Assembly: GCF_900215205.1 (NCBI RefSeq)
Contig: NZ_OBDY01000018.1
Span: 62,001 to 126,000 of the forward strand
Length of the DNA stretch: 64,000 nucleotides
Direction: 5' to 3'
From: Paractinoplanes atraurantiacus
Lineage (GTDB): Bacteria > Actinomycetota > Actinomycetes > Mycobacteriales > Micromonosporaceae
Shown in pieces: positions 51,529 to 60,123 of the stretch (position 1 is the first letter of the stretch; each line of letters begins with the position of its first letter). The position numbers were made by a program, and so were the translations under genes. The notes under the pieces were generated by a model. It was not told the DNA's origin and searched no databases. It worked only from the letters and a program-made list of their open reading frames with translations.

Positions 51529-52401
51529 GTGGAGCGAATCGACCTGCCGGACGGGCGCACGATGGAATACCTCGTCGAGGGGCCGACCGGCGGGCTGCCG
51601 CTGGTCTTCCACCACGGCACGCCGTCGGGGGCGGTGCGCTACGAGCCGGTCTTCGCCTCGGCGGTCCGGCACGGCCTGAGGATCATCATGCCGAGCCGGG
51701 CCGGGTACGCGGGGTCGTCGCCCCATCCGGGGCGGCGGGTGGCCGACGTCGCGGGCGACGTGGCCGCGCTGCTCGACGGGCTCGAGGCGGCGCACTTCGT
51801 GACGATCGGCTGGTCCGGGGGCGGGCCGCACGCGCTGGCCTGCGCGGCCCGGCTGCCCGGGCGGTGCCTGGGCGCGGCCCTCATCGCGGGCGTGGCGCCC
51901 TACCAGGCGCCGGGGCTCGACTGGATGGCCGGCATGGGCGAGGAGAACATCGCCGAGTTCGGTGCGGCCGCTCAGGGCGTACCGGAACTCGATCGGCTTC
52001 TGACCCAGATGGCCGAAGGCCTGGCCCGGGTGACCGGGGCCGACGTGGCCGAGGCGTTCGGCGACCTGCTGTCCGGTGTGGACAAGGGAGCGCTGACCGG
52101 CGAGTTCGCCGACTATCTGGCCGAGTCGTCGCGCTATTCGGTGTCGGCCGGCATCGCCGGCTGGCGCGAGGACGACCTGGCGTTCCTGTCCGACTGGGGC
52201 TTCCGCGTCGAGGACATCAAGGTGCCGGTGGCCGTCTGGCAGGGCGGCGAGGACCGCATGGTGCCGCCCGCGCACGGGCAGTGGCTGGCCACCCACGTGC
52301 CCGGGGCCGAGGCCCACCTGCTGCCCGGTGAGGGACATCTGTCGCTGCTGGCCGGCATCGACGCCGTGGTGGAGAGCCTGCTCGCGCACAGCAACTCCTG
52401 A
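51529..52401 (+). CDS. Alpha/beta hydrolase (290 aa)
   Basis: The oxyanion region (LVFHHGTPSGAVRYEP), nucleophile elbow IGWSGGGPHAL and Asp/His region (VWQGGEDRMVPPAHGQWL, LLPGEGHLSLLAG) are all visible. The start is probably GTG 51529; no ribosome site is seen, so the message may be leaderless. The substrate is unknown. It ends 6 bases before the convergent hydrolase gene. Confidence 0.9.
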   Translation: MERIDLPDGRTMEYLVEGPTGGLPLVFHHGTPSGAVRYEPVFASAVRHGLRIIMPSRAGYAGSSPHPGRRVADVAGDVAALLDGLEAAHFVTIGWSGGGPHALACAARLPGRCLGAALIAGVAPYQAPGLDWMAGMGEENIAEFGAAAQGVPELDRLLTQMAEGLARVTGADVAEAFGDLLSGVDKGALTGEFADYLAESSRYSVSAGIAGWREDDLAFLSDWGFRVEDIKVPVAVWQGGEDRMVPPAHGQWLATHVPGAEAHLLPGEGHLSLLAGIDAVVESLLAHSNS

Positions 52402-52407
52402 CCACCG

Positions 52408-53709
52408 TCATTCGTCGACGCGTTCGGCGACCCGGCCGCCGTAGAGATAGCGGCCGCCGTCGAGGAACGTGAGCATCGAGTACTTGCCGTCGACCGGCCG
52501 CGCGGTGATGAAAGTGGTCCCGCTGAGGAAGACGTACTTCTCGGTGGCCGGATTCTCGTCGAACTGCGCGGCGAACCCGAGCGGTGTGGACGTCACGTCG
52601 AAGCCGTCACCCGTGGCCACCACGTCGTAGGTGGCGAGCGGAAAACGGTAGCGCCCCGCGAAGGGCGCCGGACCGGGCTGTCCCGGCCCGGACGGCGCCG
52701 GCCGGGCCGGGACGGTCACGCCGGTGAGCTCGTGGACGATCCGGTCGAGCAGCTCGTCGAAGACGGGGCGGTAGACGGCGCTGTTGGTGCTGAGCGCGAC
52801 GACGAGATCATGATCGGGCACGACCCGCCACTGGGTGGCCTGCCCCATGGTGTCGCCGTCGTGGCCGATCGCGGTCGTGCCGTCCCAGTCGTAGAGGACC
52901 GGCCCGAGCCCGCGCCGCCGGGCGCCCCGCTCCGGGACGCCGGGCAGGTCGAGCTGCGGCGTGGTCATCGCCGCGAACTTCCCGTCGAGGAACAGCCGCC
53001 CGAACCGGACCAGCTCGCGCGGCGCCGCGCAGGGCGAGGCGCCGGCCGGCCCGATCGACCGGGGCAGCTGCCACGGCCGGATCAGCTCGCCCTTCCAGTG
53101 GCCGGCCGAAGCCCGGAAGAGGATCGCCTCCTCGGCCAGCAGCGCGACATGGCGCATGCCCGAGGGCTCGAGGAGACGCTCCCGCAGCACGGACTCCCAG
53201 GTCGAGCCGCGCAGCCGGGCGACGAGTGCCCCGAGCACGCTGTAGCCGGCGTTGGAGTACGAGTACAGGGTGCCCGGCGCGGCGAACTGACCGGCGTGAC
53301 CGCCGAGATGGGCCAGATAGCGGCCGACGGCGTCGTCGCCGCGGCCGGTGTCCTCGAACAGGTCACCGTCGAAGCCGCCGGTGTGCAGCAGCAGCTGCCG
53401 CACGGTGACCGTCTCGGTGGCCTCGGGGTCGACGAGCGCGAACTCGGGAAGGTAGCGCCGCACGGGCTGGTCGAGATCGACGAGGCCCTCGTCGACCAGC
53501 TGCATGACGAGCACGGCCGTCCACACCTTGGTGACCGAGCCGATCTGGAAGACGGTGTCCGTCGTGGTGGCCACTCCGGTCTCCACATTGACCACTCCGG
53601 CCGCCGCCTCGGCCAGCTCACCCCGATGACCGACGGCCACCGCGAGGCCGGGAACTTGATGCCGCTCGGCGACCTCGCCGATCCATTCGTCCAGCTCCGA
53701 TGACCTCAC
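52408..53709 (-). CDS. Beta-lactamase-fold serine hydrolase (433 aa)
   Basis: The class C/esterase-type motifs are Ser-x-x-Lys in IGSVTKVWTA and Tyr-x-Asn in YSYSNAGYS. The third motif region (TAIGHDGDTMGQATQW) has HDG where penicillin-binding proteins have KTG. A C-terminal lipocalin-like domain (RYRFPLATYDVVATGDGF) follows. No signal peptide, so a cytoplasmic esterase or peptidase is more likely than a beta-lactamase. The start is GTG 53709, overlapping the upstream stop (GTGA). Confidence 0.88.
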   Translation of the reverse strand: MRSSELDEWIGEVAERHQVPGLAVAVGHRGELAEAAAGVVNVETGVATTTDTVFQIGSVTKVWTAVLVMQLVDEGLVDLDQPVRRYLPEFALVDPEATETVTVRQLLLHTGGFDGDLFEDTGRGDDAVGRYLAHLGGHAGQFAAPGTLYSYSNAGYSVLGALVARLRGSTWESVLRERLLEPSGMRHVALLAEEAILFRASAGHWKGELIRPWQLPRSIGPAGASPCAAPRELVRFGRLFLDGKFAAMTTPQLDLPGVPERGARRRGLGPVLYDWDGTTAIGHDGDTMGQATQWRVVPDHDLVVALSTNSAVYRPVFDELLDRIVHELTGVTVPARPAPSGPGQPGPAPFAGRYRFPLATYDVVATGDGFDVTSTPLGFAAQFDENPATEKYVFLSGTTFITARPVDGKYSMLTFLDGGRYLYGGRVAERVDE

Positions 53710-54506
53710 CACAGGGCTTGCTGTCCTTCCGCTTCGTCGACGACCCGCTCGGGAAGCTCCCACAGCCGAAGGACGCCGTCCCGCCCGTTCGTCATCCACC
53801 GCCCACGCCCGTCGGTGGCGGCGATCGAGTTGCGGAGCGTCCCGTAATCGACGTCGGCCTGCCGGCTCAGGCTCCGGGTGGTGAGTAGGTGATGTCCTTC
53901 ATGGTTGTGCGCCACGAGAACGAAGTCGTCGCTCACCAGCGCGGCCTCCAGTTCTTCCCCGGCGTGACAGGCGACGGTCACCGCTCCGGTGGTCACGTCG
54001 CGGAGGGCGATCTCCCTTATGTCGTGCGGCAGCGAGAGATAGCGGTCGCCCCCGGAGGAGAAGCCGTTGAGGAACTCGCCGGGCAGATCACGTCCCACTA
54101 TCCGCCCGTCGACGAGCTCGGCCAGGTGGCTCAGCGGCGTGTCCTGGCCCATGGCCACGGACAGGCCCAGCCGCTTGCCGTCGGGATGGGGCCAGAAACC
54201 GGCCGCGCCCACCGAGGAGGCGAGCCGTTCGCGGGCGATCACCTCACCGGTCACCGCGTCGTGGGCCACCAATTCGTCGCCGGTCGGCAGATAGACCCAG
54301 AGAACCCCGTGGCGGTCGAGGTGGCAGTTCGGCTCACAGGGCGCCGCCGCCACGGGAACGTCGACGTGGGCCGGATCGCCCAGGCCGGGGTCGAGGACCG
54401 TCACCGACCTCTGCTCGCGGTGGGTGACCAGCCAGCCGGTGCCGGAGATGAAGGTCACGCGCCGAGAAGGCGGGACGGCGACCGTGGCGACGGCGAGAGG
54501 GCGCAC
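53706..54506 (-). CDS. Beta-propeller-like protein (266 aa)
   Basis: Repeated four-stranded blade patterns (GTGWLVTHREQRSVTVLDPG, HGVLWVYLPTGDELVAHDA, YLSLPHDIREIALRDVTTGA, WMTNGRDGVLRLWEL) suggest a WD40-like propeller with no enzymatic motif. No signal peptide. It is translationally coupled to the hydrolase downstream. Function unknown. Confidence 0.75.
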   Translation of the reverse strand: MRPLAVATVAVPPSRRVTFISGTGWLVTHREQRSVTVLDPGLGDPAHVDVPVAAAPCEPNCHLDRHGVLWVYLPTGDELVAHDAVTGEVIARERLASSVGAAGFWPHPDGKRLGLSVAMGQDTPLSHLAELVDGRIVGRDLPGEFLNGFSSGGDRYLSLPHDIREIALRDVTTGAVTVACHAGEELEAALVSDDFVLVAHNHEGHHLLTTRSLSRQADVDYGTLRNSIAATDGRGRWMTNGRDGVLRLWELPERVVDEAEGQQALW

Positions 54507-54546
54507 CGCGGCACAGTAGCGCGGGCGCCCTCCGGCGTGGGAGCCG

Positions 54547-55986
54547 TCAGACTTCGACGGGGGAGAGCTCGGGCAGGACCTCCGGCTCGTGCTTCTCCTC
54601 GGTGGTCGCGGGGCGGGCCGTGGGGACCAGCAGGGCGACCAGGAAGGCGGCCGTGGCCACGGCGGCGAGGATCAGGAACGACGTGGTGTAGCCGGACTCG
54701 GCCGGGAGGCCGGCCGGGCCGGGGTGGCTGGTGACGATGGAGCTGACCACCGCGGTGCCGATGGAGGCACCGATGGTGCGGATGTTGGTGTTCATGCCGC
54801 TGGCGGCGCCGGTCTGGTGGCGGGGGACGGCCTGGACGATCAGGTTGATCATCGAGGAGTAGACGAGGCCGAGGGCCACGCCGAAGACGGCGCCGGCGAT
54901 CGACAGGCTCCAGCGGTCGCCGTGCTCCAGGGCGAAGGACAGGGCGGCCAGCGCGCCCAGGGCCGAGCCGATCAACAGCTGGACCTTGCCGCTGAGCCAG
55001 CGGGTCAGGGGGCCGCTGAGCGAACCGAAGACGGCCATCATGACCAGCATCGGCAGCATGATCAGGCCGGCTTCGGTGACCGAGGCGCCGAAGCCGTAGC
55101 CGGAGGCCTTCGGCACCTGGACGAGCTGGGGCAGGAAGGCGAAGACGCCGAACATGGCCGCGCCGAACAGCAGGGCGACCAGGTTGGTGGTCCAGACCGC
55201 GGGCAGGCGCATCATCCGCATGTCGATCAGCGGGTTGGCCGAGCGGACCTCGGCCAGCAGCCAGGCCGCGAACAGCACCACCGCGGCGGCGAACAGGCCC
55301 AGGGTCTTTCCGGAGGTCCAGCCCCAGCTGGTGGCCTTGCTCAGCGGGAGCAGCAGGGCGACGAGCCAGGCCGAGAGCAGGGCCGCGCCGACCCAGTTGA
55401 CCTTGCCGGGGGTGCGTACCGGTGACGGTGGCACGAAGCGCCAGGCGGCGACGCCGACCACGGTGACGACGGCCATCGGGATCCAGAACAGCCAGCGCCA
55501 GTCGAGGGCGCCGACGATCGGGCCGGCCAGGACGATGCCGAGGCCGCTGCCGGTGGCGATCACGGCGGCCAGGACGCCGACGGCCGAGGAGACGCGCTCG
55601 GCCGGGAACTCGTCGCGGATGATGCCGAACGAGACGGGGAAGACGGCGCCGCCGAGGCCCTGCAGGACGCGGGCGACGATCAGGACCGTGATGTTCGGGG
55701 CGATCGCGGCGACCAGGCAGCCGACGGCGATCGCGGCCAGCGCGACCAGCAGCGTGCGGTCCTTGCCGAGCATGTCGGCGATGCGGCCCATCAGGGGAGT
55801 GGCGACCGACGCGGACAGCAGCCAGGCGGTGAGCACCCAGGTGACCGTGCCGGCGGACGTGTGCAGGTCCTGCTGGATCGTCGGCAGAACCGGCGTCACC
55901 AGCGACTGCATGAGCGAGAAGGCCGCCGCGGCGGCGGCCAGCACCGCGAAGGTCGTTCGCGGCTTGCTCTGATAAAGTCGAGGCAT
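54547..55986 (-). CDS. MFS drug efflux transporter, DHA2 (14-segment) type (479 aa)
   Basis: Motifs LPTIQQDLHTSAGTVTWVLT and GRIADMLGKDRTLLVAL, with about 14 hydrophobic segments, fit the EmrB/QacA group. It is divergent from the TetR gene at 56051 with a dyad operator between, the classical repressor-controlled efflux pair. Confidence 0.93.
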   Translation of the reverse strand: MPRLYQSKPRTTFAVLAAAAAAFSLMQSLVTPVLPTIQQDLHTSAGTVTWVLTAWLLSASVATPLMGRIADMLGKDRTLLVALAAIAVGCLVAAIAPNITVLIVARVLQGLGGAVFPVSFGIIRDEFPAERVSSAVGVLAAVIATGSGLGIVLAGPIVGALDWRWLFWIPMAVVTVVGVAAWRFVPPSPVRTPGKVNWVGAALLSAWLVALLLPLSKATSWGWTSGKTLGLFAAAVVLFAAWLLAEVRSANPLIDMRMMRLPAVWTTNLVALLFGAAMFGVFAFLPQLVQVPKASGYGFGASVTEAGLIMLPMLVMMAVFGSLSGPLTRWLSGKVQLLIGSALGALAALSFALEHGDRWSLSIAGAVFGVALGLVYSSMINLIVQAVPRHQTGAASGMNTNIRTIGASIGTAVVSSIVTSHPGPAGLPAESGYTTSFLILAAVATAAFLVALLVPTARPATTEEKHEPEVLPELSPVEV

Positions 55987-55987
55987 G

Positions 55988-56025
55988 CCTCCAGATTAGT
56001 GGAGGGTTGCCTCCGGTTTGCAACC
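55988..56025. promoter_or_regulatory. Dyad operators between MFS and TetR genes
   Basis: cctcca/tggagg arms (55988-55993 and 56000-56005) and ggttgc/gcaacc arms (56005-56010 and 56020-56025). The stretch agtggagggttgcctcc closely resembles agtggaggattcctcc in the operator of the first TetR (1581-1596). Confidence 0.7.
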
Positions 56026-56050
56026 GCCGGACGGTGTGAGGAGGGTCTCG

Positions 56051-56605
56051 ATGACTGACGTGCCTGTCGCGGTGCGCCGGCCGCAGCGTGCCGACGCGCG
56101 GCGCAACTTCGACGCGCTGCTCGCCGCCGCGCGTGGCGCGTTCGCCGAGAACGGCACCGACGCGTCCCTGGAAGACATCGCCCGCCGGGCCGGGGTGGGC
56201 ATCGGCACGCTCTACCGCAACTTCCCGGCACGGCAGGATCTGTTCGAGGCGGTCTACGTCGACGAGATCGACCAGCTGCGCCAGGTGGCCGAGAAGGTCG
56301 CGGCGCTGCCGCCATGGCAGGCGCTGAGCGCCTGGCTGGAGCAATTCGTCCGGTACGCGGTGACGAAGCGCGCGGTCATCGAGGCGCTCAACCGCGAGTC
56401 GGAGATGTTCCGCTCCTGCCGCGCCACGATGTACGAGGCCGGGGAGCCGCTGTTCACCCGCGCCCAGGAGGCCGGCGAGGTCCGCGCCGACGCCAGCTTC
56501 GACGACGTCCTGCGCATGATCTCCGGCCTGACCGGCGGCGCCTTCGTCGACGACGCCCAGCGCGACCGGGTGTTCGGCTTCGCGCTGAGCGGCATCCGAG
56601 CCTAG
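56051..56605 (+). CDS. TetR-family repressor of the divergent efflux gene (184 aa)
   Basis: The HTH is RRNFDALLAAARGAFAENG with IARRAGVGIGTLYRNFP; the C-terminal domain resembles the SbtR type. The ATG at 56051 follows GAGGAGGG. It probably represses the MFS gene and itself; the inducer would be a pump substrate. Confidence 0.92.
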   Translation: MTDVPVAVRRPQRADARRNFDALLAAARGAFAENGTDASLEDIARRAGVGIGTLYRNFPARQDLFEAVYVDEIDQLRQVAEKVAALPPWQALSAWLEQFVRYAVTKRAVIEALNRESEMFRSCRATMYEAGEPLFTRAQEAGEVRADASFDDVLRMISGLTGGAFVDDAQRDRVFGFALSGIRA

Positions 56606-56613
56606 AGGCTTGT

Positions 56614-57639
56614 CTAAAGGCGCACGGCTTCGCCGCTGCGGGCGCTGCGCCGGGCCGCGTCGAGGACGGTCATCGTCCGTACGGCGTCCTCGGGGTCGAC
56701 CGGAACCTGACCCTCGCCCCGGACCGCGGCCGCGAAGGCCGGGTAGAACGTGTCCCAGCGACCACGCTCGGTCGGCACCGCGGTGCCCTCGTCGCCGCGG
56801 AAGATCTTGCCCTGGAGCGGCTCGACGCCCCACTGGTCGCCCAGCTCGGCCGGGGATCGGCCGCCCTTGAGCAGCTCCTCCTGGATGTCGATGCTGCCGT
56901 CGAAGCCGGTGATGAAGGCGCCGGTGGTGCCGACGACCCGGAAGCGCGGGCCCGGCGCGGGCTGGCGCCAGCTGCCCCACAGGTGCGACTCGACGCCGCC
57001 GACGTGGTGCAGCGCCATGAACATGTCGTCGTCGAGCTCACCGGAGCCGCGCATCTCGGCGTACACCCGAACCGCCGGACCATGCAGCAGCAGGGCCTGA
57101 TCGACAAGGTGGGACCCGAAGTCCATGAGGGTGCCGCCGCCGGCCGCGCCGACCTTGCGCTCCGGCTGCCAGCGCTCGAAACGCGACTCGAAACGCCGGA
57201 TCTGACCGAGCTGCCCGTCCGCGATGAGCCGCCGCAGCGTCAGCAGATCGGAATCCCAGCGCCGGTTCTGGTAGACGCTGAGCTTGACGCCTTTCGCGGC
57301 GGCGGCCGCGACGACCTCACGGGCGGCGCCGGCGTCGACCGCGAACGGCTTGTCCACGACCACGCTGAGCCCATGCGAGATCGCCTCGAGCGCGAGCGGG
57401 GCGTGGGTGCCGACCGGCGTCGAGATGGTGACCGCCTCGGCCCCCGCCGCCGCGATGGCCGCGATCGAGTCGAAAGCCGCCGCCTCGGGGTGCTGCTTGA
57501 CCAGCTCGGCCCGGCGCTCCTCGTTGGTGGTGACCACGCCGAGGAACTCGATGTTCGCCGCCGACGCGATCAGAGGGGCGTGAAAGATCCGCCCACCCGA
57601 GCCGTACCCGACAAGCCCGAACCGCACCGCGTCACTCAT
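56614..57639 (-). CDS. Gfo/Idh/MocA-family oxidoreductase (341 aa)
   Basis: An N-terminal NAD(P)-binding fold (RFGLVGYGSGGRIFHAPLIA) and the family signature GLSVVVDKPFAVDAGAA with Lys, then YQNRRWDSDLLTLRRLI and GSHLVDQALLL (catalytic His region). It probably oxidises a sugar or inositol derivative; substrate unknown. The start is ATG 57639. Confidence 0.92.
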   Translation of the reverse strand: MSDAVRFGLVGYGSGGRIFHAPLIASAANIEFLGVVTTNEERRAELVKQHPEAAAFDSIAAIAAAGAEAVTISTPVGTHAPLALEAISHGLSVVVDKPFAVDAGAAREVVAAAAAKGVKLSVYQNRRWDSDLLTLRRLIADGQLGQIRRFESRFERWQPERKVGAAGGGTLMDFGSHLVDQALLLHGPAVRVYAEMRGSGELDDDMFMALHHVGGVESHLWGSWRQPAPGPRFRVVGTTGAFITGFDGSIDIQEELLKGGRSPAELGDQWGVEPLQGKIFRGDEGTAVPTERGRWDTFYPAFAAAVRGEGQVPVDPEDAVRTMTVLDAARRSARSGEAVRL

Positions 57640-57769
57640 GCCGGAAAGCCTGCCACATCCTCTGCCGCCCCCGATCCGCGGTCCGCCCGGCCAGCTGGTA
57701 ATCGTCGCATCGGCGGGGGTGGGCATGGGACGCTTGCGGCAGCATCCGCCGAGAGGTGAGGCGATCCCG

Positions 57770-58129
57770 ATGAGCGTGGCCGTGCTGGACCATCCCGAGC
57801 CGTGGAGCGAGGACGAATACTTCGCGCTCGGCGAGACCGCGAACCGGGTCGAGCTCATCGATGGGAGCCTGTGGGTGAGCCCCGCGCCGAGCAAGCGCCA
57901 TCAGCGCATCTCATTCCTGCTCGCGGCGGGCCTCAATGCCGCGGCCGAACGCGCCGGCCTCCTGGCCCTGCAGTACGTCAATCTGCGACTCGCCAGTGGG
58001 CGCATTCTTCAGCCGGATTTCGTCGTGGCCGACACGGACGACGTGGGGAACACCGTCGAGGCCGCCGAGGAGCCGTTCCCCTTCGAGCTGGAGATGGCTT
58101 CCTTGCTGGATCGCCGCCGGCGCGGGTAG
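57770..58129 (+). pseudogene. Uma2-family nuclease-like gene, truncated (119 aa)
   Basis: The N-terminal half of Uma2 is clear (WSEDEYFALGETANRVELID, SPAPSKRHQRISFLLAAGL, RLASGRILQPDFVVAD). The family normally continues with the PD-(D/E)XK catalytic region and totals about 180-200 residues. Here it stops after ELEMASLLDRRRRG, where another broken gene begins on the other strand. Almost certainly non-functional. Confidence 0.75.
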
Positions 58130-58130
58130 A

Positions 58131-58420
58131 TCACGCGGCGACCGCGTGGGTCGCGGGTGAGTAGGTTTCGATGCGGTTCTTGCCCAAGATCTTGGCGGCG
58201 TACATGGCCAGGCCGGCTCGGCGGGTCAGGCCCTTGACCGTTATTCCTGGTTCGCTCAGGGCCACGCCGATGCTGGCGCCCACCGTCACCGTGGCCGCGG
58301 TCAGGGGCACCGGGGTCGCGAGCAGGGTGCAGAGGCCGGCGGCGATCTCGGTGGCCTTGGTGGCGTCGGTCACGACAGTGGAGGCCAGGGCCGGCGCGAG
58401 GGCGCCGATCGGGTCCTTGA
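58131..58420 (-). pseudogene. GGDEF-domain (diguanylate cyclase) C-terminal remnant
   Basis: The end of a GGDEF domain is recognisable (VGASIGVALSEPG, then RRAGLAMYAAKILGKNRIET). The catalytic GGDEF signature and everything upstream are missing; homology begins around DPIGALAPALAS. It abuts the truncated Uma2 gene from the opposite strand, so a deletion or rearrangement removed parts of both. Confidence 0.75.
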
Positions 58421-58555
58421 GGCCGGAACCGGGGGGTCCTCGCCGCGGAAGCATCGACCGGCGCTGCGACGACATGCGTACGTTGCGTGATCCTTCCTGT
58501 CGGATGAGTGACCGGGACCCGGCTCCGAAGCCTTTCATGCGTCAACATTTGCCGC

Positions 58556-59365
58556 ATGAAGCAGATGGAGCGCACCCCCTGGGCCGACCTCGACGGCCAG
58601 CCTCGCGAGCTGACCGCGATGCTGCTGGCCGCGCTCGAGGCGATGGGCCGCCACCCGGAGATCCGGCGGGTCCGTCGTACGGCCCAGGAGGCGCTGCGCC
58701 CCGAGGCGGGCTGGCGGATGCTCGACGCCGGCTGCGGCGCCGGTGACGTGGCCCGCCGGCTGGCCGGCGAGACCGGCGGCGAGGTCATCGCCCTGGACGC
58801 GTCGGCCGCGACCATCGCGGCCGCCGTCGAGCGCCACGACGGCGGCGACGTGCGCTACACCGTCGGTGACCTCGCCTCGATCGACCTGCCCGCCGACAGC
58901 GTCGACGGGGTCTGGTGCGAGCGGGTGCTCCAGCACGTCGACGACGCCGACGTGGCCATCGCCGAGCTGATCCGGGTGACCCGGCCCGGCGGGCGGCTCT
59001 GCCTGATCGACACCGACTGGACCTCGCTGGCCTTCGACGGGGTGCCGCCGGCGCTGGCCCGCACGGTCATCGACGACATGCACGGCCGGCTCACGCCGCG
59101 CCGGGCCGACATGGGCCGCACGCTGCGGCGCCGTCTGGTCGGCAAGGGTTTGCGCGACGTCGGCGCGACCCCGGTGACGTGCCTGTTCCCCGATCCGGAG
59201 TCGGCCGCGGTGGTGCTGCCGATGCTCAACCCCGGTGTGCCCGAGGATGCCTGGATGACGGCTGCGGGCGTACGGGAGAAGTGGTTCTCGCATGTCGAAG
59301 CAGCCGGCGCCCGGGGTGATTTCCTCGCGGTGCTGACGATCTGGGTGGTAACCGGAACCGTCTAG
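58556..59365 (+). CDS. SAM-dependent methyltransferase (269 aa)
   Basis: Motif I is MLDAGCGAGDVARRL, followed by VIALDASAATIAAA, GVWCERVLQHVDD and the post-motif RPGGRLCLIDTDW, the UbiE/small-molecule type. The start may be ATG 58556 or 58565. It ends 4 bases inside the convergent gene at 59362. Substrate unknown. Confidence 0.9.
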   Translation: MKQMERTPWADLDGQPRELTAMLLAALEAMGRHPEIRRVRRTAQEALRPEAGWRMLDAGCGAGDVARRLAGETGGEVIALDASAATIAAAVERHDGGDVRYTVGDLASIDLPADSVDGVWCERVLQHVDDADVAIAELIRVTRPGGRLCLIDTDWTSLAFDGVPPALARTVIDDMHGRLTPRRADMGRTLRRRLVGKGLRDVGATPVTCLFPDPESAAVVLPMLNPGVPEDAWMTAAGVREKWFSHVEAAGARGDFLAVLTIWVVTGTV

Positions 59366-60012
59366 GAGGCGTGGCGCCAGAACTGTTTCTTCTTGACGTC
59401 GCGCACCACGATGCCGAGCCGCCCCAGCTCCTCGCGCAGGTCGCGCAGCTCGTCCTCGTCGCCCGACTTCAGGGCCTTCTGCCGCTCGGCCAGGATCGCG
59501 TTGGCCGCGGGCGAGATGTCCGGCAGATCAGGCACCCAGCGGCGGTAAGCGGCCAGATAGGGGTCCTCGTCCGCCCACGGCACGCCGTGCTCGGTGAAGG
59601 CGGCTCGTACGCGCCGTGACATCACGAGGGTGGGCTCGCGGGCCAGCTCCTGGCCGGTACGCCCGAGCAGCACGAGCCTGTCGCGGTCGGGGAAGACCAC
59701 CGCGATGTCGGCCCGCGGCACGGCCCGCCGATGACCGGGCCGGGTCAGCACCACCTCGGCCGTCGACACCTGCACCTTCAGTGACTCGGCATCGATCAGC
59801 GCGGCCAGGACCAGACCCAGGACAACACCCAAGGCCGGGGTGACGTACGTCGTCACGACCTCCGGCAATTCCTCGATCAACCCGAACGGCCCGGGGAGCC
59901 ACTCGACGCCGCTGAGCAGGTTGAGCAGCGCGGCCAGGCCGTAGCCGAGCGCGGGCGCCACGATCCACACCAGGGTGCGGAGCCACCACGGGGTGGGCAC
60001 AGTCGTCGTCAC
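59362..60012 (-). CDS. YqeB-like membrane protein (216 aa)
   Basis: Two N-terminal hydrophobic segments (LRTLVWIVAPALGYGLAALL and TTYVTPALGVVLGLVLAALI) are followed by a soluble domain with strands (VVFPDRDRLVLLGRTGQELA) and a C-terminal basic end (VVRDVKKKQFWRHAS). It resembles proteins annotated YqeB in actinobacteria; function unknown. The start is GTG 60012. Confidence 0.75.
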   Translation of the reverse strand: MTTTVPTPWWLRTLVWIVAPALGYGLAALLNLLSGVEWLPGPFGLIEELPEVVTTYVTPALGVVLGLVLAALIDAESLKVQVSTAEVVLTRPGHRRAVPRADIAVVFPDRDRLVLLGRTGQELAREPTLVMSRRVRAAFTEHGVPWADEDPYLAAYRRWVPDLPDISPAANAILAERQKALKSGDEDELRDLREELGRLGIVVRDVKKKQFWRHAS

Positions 60013-60123
60013 GCCACTGAGTCTCCGGTGAGAACAGGCCGGCGGATACCGACCGAGGGCGACGCGACGTAGACCAAAGTCGACTGCCGGCGGCCGCGCG
60101 CCGCCGGTAGCGTCGGTGACGTG

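Noticed and set aside
52408..53709. Beta-lactamase resistance gene
   Set aside because: No signal peptide and HDG in place of KTG; more like a cytoplasmic esterase of the same fold.
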